6,053 nt of DNA from Actinomycetota bacterium. GTDB lineage: Bacteria; Actinomycetota; Acidimicrobiia; Acidimicrobiales; Poriferisodalaceae. Position numbers and translations under genes: made by a program. The stretch lies in NCBI GenBank assembly GCA_013151655.1, contig JAADHX010000155.1, positions 1 through 6,053 on the forward strand, given 5' to 3'. Below are positions 5,532 through 6,053 of the stretch, in pieces (the first letter of the stretch is position 1; the number at the start of each line of letters is the position of its first letter). A model generated the notes under the pieces. That model was not told where the DNA came from and ran no database searches. It saw only the letters and a list, made by a program, of their open reading frames with translations.

Positions 5532-6053
5532 TTAGCGTTTTAGTAACCGCACCTGGTCAATGCGGTGATCGCTCGCCTTACGCAGGATGAGCGAGGCCCT
5601 CTCCCTAGTCGGCAGGATGTGCTCGCGTAGGTTCACCCAGTTGATGCGGTCCCAGATTGATGTTGCAGTGGCTTTGGCCTCCTCATCGGTGAGATGGGCG
5701 TACTTGGTGAAGAAACTCAGCGGGTTCTGAAAGACGGTGGCTCGCAGCGCGAAGAATCGTTCGACGTACCAGCGTTTGATGTCGTCCTCATCAGCATCGA
5801 TGTAGATCGTGAAGTCGAAATAGTCGCTCACGAAATCGGCGGCGCCGGTGCCGACCTGGAGCACGTTTAGGCCCTCGACGATCACGATGTCTGGAGCCGT
5901 GATGGTCTTTACCTGGTCGGCGAGAACGTCATACACCACGTGGCTGTATAGCGGTGCCGACACTTCGGGCGCTCCCGACTTGAGCGACCTGAGGAAGCTG
6001 AGAAGTCGAGCCGTGTCGTAGCTTTCGGGGAACCCCTTTCGGTCCATCAGGCC
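5532..6053 (-). CDS. coaA: Type I pantothenate kinase CoaA, C-terminal 173 residues
   Basis: CoaA phosphorylates pantothenate with ATP, the first and usually rate-setting step of coenzyme A synthesis, in the cytoplasm. The frame enters from the right edge (codons GGC CTG ATG) and ends at TAA 5532-5534. Seen, in order: RKGFPESYD, a YSHVVYD segment, DIVIVEGLNVLQ, FDFTIYIDA, the WYVERFFALR helix, INWVNLREHILPTRERASL, and a final DHRIDQVRLLKR. All align closely with the C-terminal half of E. coli CoaA, whose length of about 316 residues suggests that roughly 135-140 residues, including the ATP-binding P-loop, lie outside the window. The ATG at 6047 falls inside the family motif and is not the start. 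Feedback control by CoA is known for the type I family, but the residues responsible are mostly not visible here. The gene is the first visible member of a tight minus-strand group. Confidence 0.95.
   Translation of the reverse strand, partial: GLMDRKGFPESYDTARLLSFLRSLKSGAPEVSAPLYSHVVYDVLADQVKTITAPDIVIVEGLNVLQVGTGAADFVSDYFDFTIYIDADEDDIKRWYVERFFALRATVFQNPLSFFTKYAHLTDEEAKATATSIWDRINWVNLREHILPTRERASLILRKASDHRIDQVRLLKR

Overview
The window looks like ordinary chromosomal DNA from a high-GC actinobacterium. The clues are a TIGR03617-type luciferase-like (probably F420-dependent) oxidoreductase, a type I pantothenate kinase of the usual bacterial form, GTG starts, weak or absent Shine-Dalgarno sequences, and protein sequences of the kind seen in Acidimicrobiia-like lineages. 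The exact lineage is an inference. I see no mobile element, CRISPR array, tRNA or rRNA. Coding density is very high; the longest gap between genes is about 95 bases.

Layout, left to right. (1) The 3' end of a class V (alanine/serine-glyoxylate type) aminotransferase on the plus strand, cut by the left edge and ending at 257. (2) A classical short-chain dehydrogenase/reductase (SDR) on the minus strand, 1217 to 300, converging on the aminotransferase with 42 bases between. (3) A divergent FAD-dependent glycerol-3-phosphate dehydrogenase homologue (GlpD family) on the plus strand, probably from a GTG at 1260 to 2891. Only 42 bases separate its start from the SDR start. (4) A minus-strand run of four closely packed genes read right to left: coaA (pantothenate kinase, 5' end outside the window), a C45-family (acyl-CoA:6-aminopenicillanate acyltransferase-like) Ntn hydrolase, a luciferase-like oxidoreductase, and a small YchJ/UPF0225 protein with an SEC-C zinc motif. 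The gaps of 23, 30 and -1 bases strongly suggest one transcript.

Regulatory content is modest. Each of the two convergent junctions (257/300 and 2891/2987) carries a compact GC-rich hairpin without a T-run, a plausible two-way terminator. The SDR/GlpD start region holds a TANNNT box 7 bases before the GTG, which would give a leaderless or nearly leaderless mRNA, and a perfect 6-base dyad overlapping that start codon. The luciferase-like gene has a good AGGAG ribosome site, and its stop codon shares a base with the ychJ-like start.

How the genes work together: CoaA starts coenzyme A synthesis. The C45 protein belongs to a family whose founding member uses acyl-CoA and hydrolyses amides, so a link to CoA or pantothenate chemistry is conceivable but unproven. 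The GlpD homologue would feed electrons from glycerol-3-phosphate to the respiratory chain; the SDR partner and substrate are unknown. I did not find evidence of a new defence, mobile or biosynthetic system. The points most worth checking are the coaA-C45 linkage and the altered HGG motif of the GlpD homologue.
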